A DNA stretch of 64,000 nucleotides from an uncultured beta proteobacterium (lineage in GTDB: Bacteria > Pseudomonadota > Gammaproteobacteria > Burkholderiales > Burkholderiaceae): positions 1 through 64,000 of the forward strand of contig CAIQHU010000071.1 of NCBI GenBank assembly GCA_903871735.1, read 5' to 3'. Numbering within the stretch: the first letter of the stretch is position 1; every line of letters starts with the position of its first letter. The notes under the pieces were generated by a model, which was not told where the DNA came from, made no database searches, and saw only the letters and a program-made list of their open reading frames with translations. This document shows, one piece after another, positions 62,912 through 64,000 of this stretch. A program made the translations under genes and the position numbers.

Positions 62912-63163
62912 TTAACTGGCTTGATGTTGCTTAATCAAGCGCTTAACAGTCGGAGACAACTCAGCCCCAACGCCAGACCAATATGTCAAGCGATCTGCAG
63001 CCACCCGAAAAGCCTGCTCAGTAGAAACTGCGCGAGGATTGTAATAACCTAATCTCTCAACAAAATTGGAGTCGCGACGATTACGCTTGTCAGTAACCAC
63101 AACACTATAAAAAGGACGCTTTTTTGAACCACCACGGGCAAGTCGAATAACGACCATATTCAT
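62912..63163 (-). CDS. rpsP: 30S ribosomal protein S16
   Basis: [41 protein letters not shown]. Confidence 0.97.
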   Translation of the reverse strand: MNMVVIRLARGGSKKRPFYSVVVTDKRNRRDSNFVERLGYYNPRAVSTEQAFRVAADRLTYWSGVGAELSPTVKRLIKQHQAS

Positions 63164-63347
63164 TCCTTACAATCAAATTAAAAAAACAACTAGTCATATT
63201 CAAATTTGTCTTTATCTTTCAGGCAAAACGATGCAGGGCACCGCCCGAATATCGTAATATGCAATACTCAATATACCAAGATCAACGCATTAAAAACAAA
63301 ATTTAGAACATATCCCTGAGAACCGATTATTTTAGCCTAAAACCCCC

Positions 63348-63872
63348 ATGACGACAAATAGATATTCTAAAAAACACCCTTTTTTTCGTATTTTTTATCC
63401 ATTCATCCTCTTATTACCTCTCCTAGGGCTTATTTCATGCTCGAACTTATTACCAGATTGCAATGTTTGCTCTAGCCCCCCATTAGTTGATCTGAACGGT
63501 AAGTGGGAACTGGTTCGCTGGAACTTACCAGCCAATCAATCAGGACCAATTCGCCTTCGAAATATCCCCAGCAACCCAGAGGGTCCAAGCATAGCCATGG
63601 TGTTTGATCCATCTCAAAAAATCCTCAGCGGATTTTCTGGTTGTAATCAGTTCTCATCCAAACTGACCGAGGATAGCAAAGGGGCAATCGTCATCGGCCA
63701 TATTGCCCTTACCCGAAAAATGTGCTCAGAAAGCCAACGAATGGAGTTTGAGCGTGATTTGATGAACATATTGACAGATTACCGGTCGTGGAAACAGCAA
63801 CATCATCAACTACTCCTGATCGCCAGAACTGGCGATGTCCTGCTTTTTGAAAGGCATTCCCCATCTAAATAA
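63348..63872 (+). CDS. META (HslJ-like) domain lipoprotein
   Basis: 174 aa; signal/lipobox LLGLISC; LNGKWELV, FSGCNQFSSKL, ALTRKMCSE. Confidence 0.82.
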   Translation: MTTNRYSKKHPFFRIFYPFILLLPLLGLISCSNLLPDCNVCSSPPLVDLNGKWELVRWNLPANQSGPIRLRNIPSNPEGPSIAMVFDPSQKILSGFSGCNQFSSKLTEDSKGAIVIGHIALTRKMCSESQRMEFERDLMNILTDYRSWKQQHHQLLLIARTGDVLLFERHSPSK

Positions 63873-64000
63873 TTCAACTCGATCTGATTAATGTACGGCG
63901 CTAAGCCATTTAGCACGAACCGGTTTGTCACAAGTCCATACTAATTAGGAGTTTAAACAAGCGATTCAATTGAGGATTATCATTTCAAGTTATGGCCATT

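Noticed and set aside
1-64000. CRISPR arrays, transposases/IS ends, prophage, rRNA
   Set aside because: None seen on reading both strands: no regularly spaced identical repeats with unique spacers and no transposase or integrase translations

Overview
This 64 kb window comes from a low-to-moderate GC betaproteobacterial chromosome. Gene order and protein style suggest Burkholderiaceae, Polynucleobacter-like (an inference). It has two parts. (1) About 1-16.5 kb is an accessory/catabolic region: four intact orphan Bug/TctC-type solute-binding proteins plus two decayed Bug remnants, two family III CoA-transferases around an HpcH/HpaI-type CoA lyase, an enolase-superfamily (MLE-like) enzyme, a D-2-hydroxyacid dehydrogenase, a lipoprotein esterase, and a striking protein made of three tandem RidA/YjgF domains. 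(2) About 16.7-64 kb is mostly conserved core genome: tRNA-Cys/tRNA-Gly-pgsA-uvrC, earP-efp, nagZ-acpS-pdxJ-recO-era-rnc-lepB-lepA-degQ, fab/plsX/rpmF, rluC/rne, moaA-mobA-moeA, thyA-folA, pmbA, rsgA and rpsP-rimM-trmD-rplS. A two-gene RloA/RloB (AbiL-like) defence module is inserted between folA and pmbA. Main points for follow-up: the single-chain RidA triplet and its gene cluster; an in-frame amber codon splitting uvrC; an in-frame opal codon truncating rloB; a perfect inverted repeat upstream of rloA; a 13-nt poly-C tract in a membrane-protein gene; and an uncatalogued 14-bp degenerate tandem repeat upstream of a Bug gene. No CRISPR array, transposase, rRNA or prophage was recognised. All family calls come from reading the translations; no searches were run.
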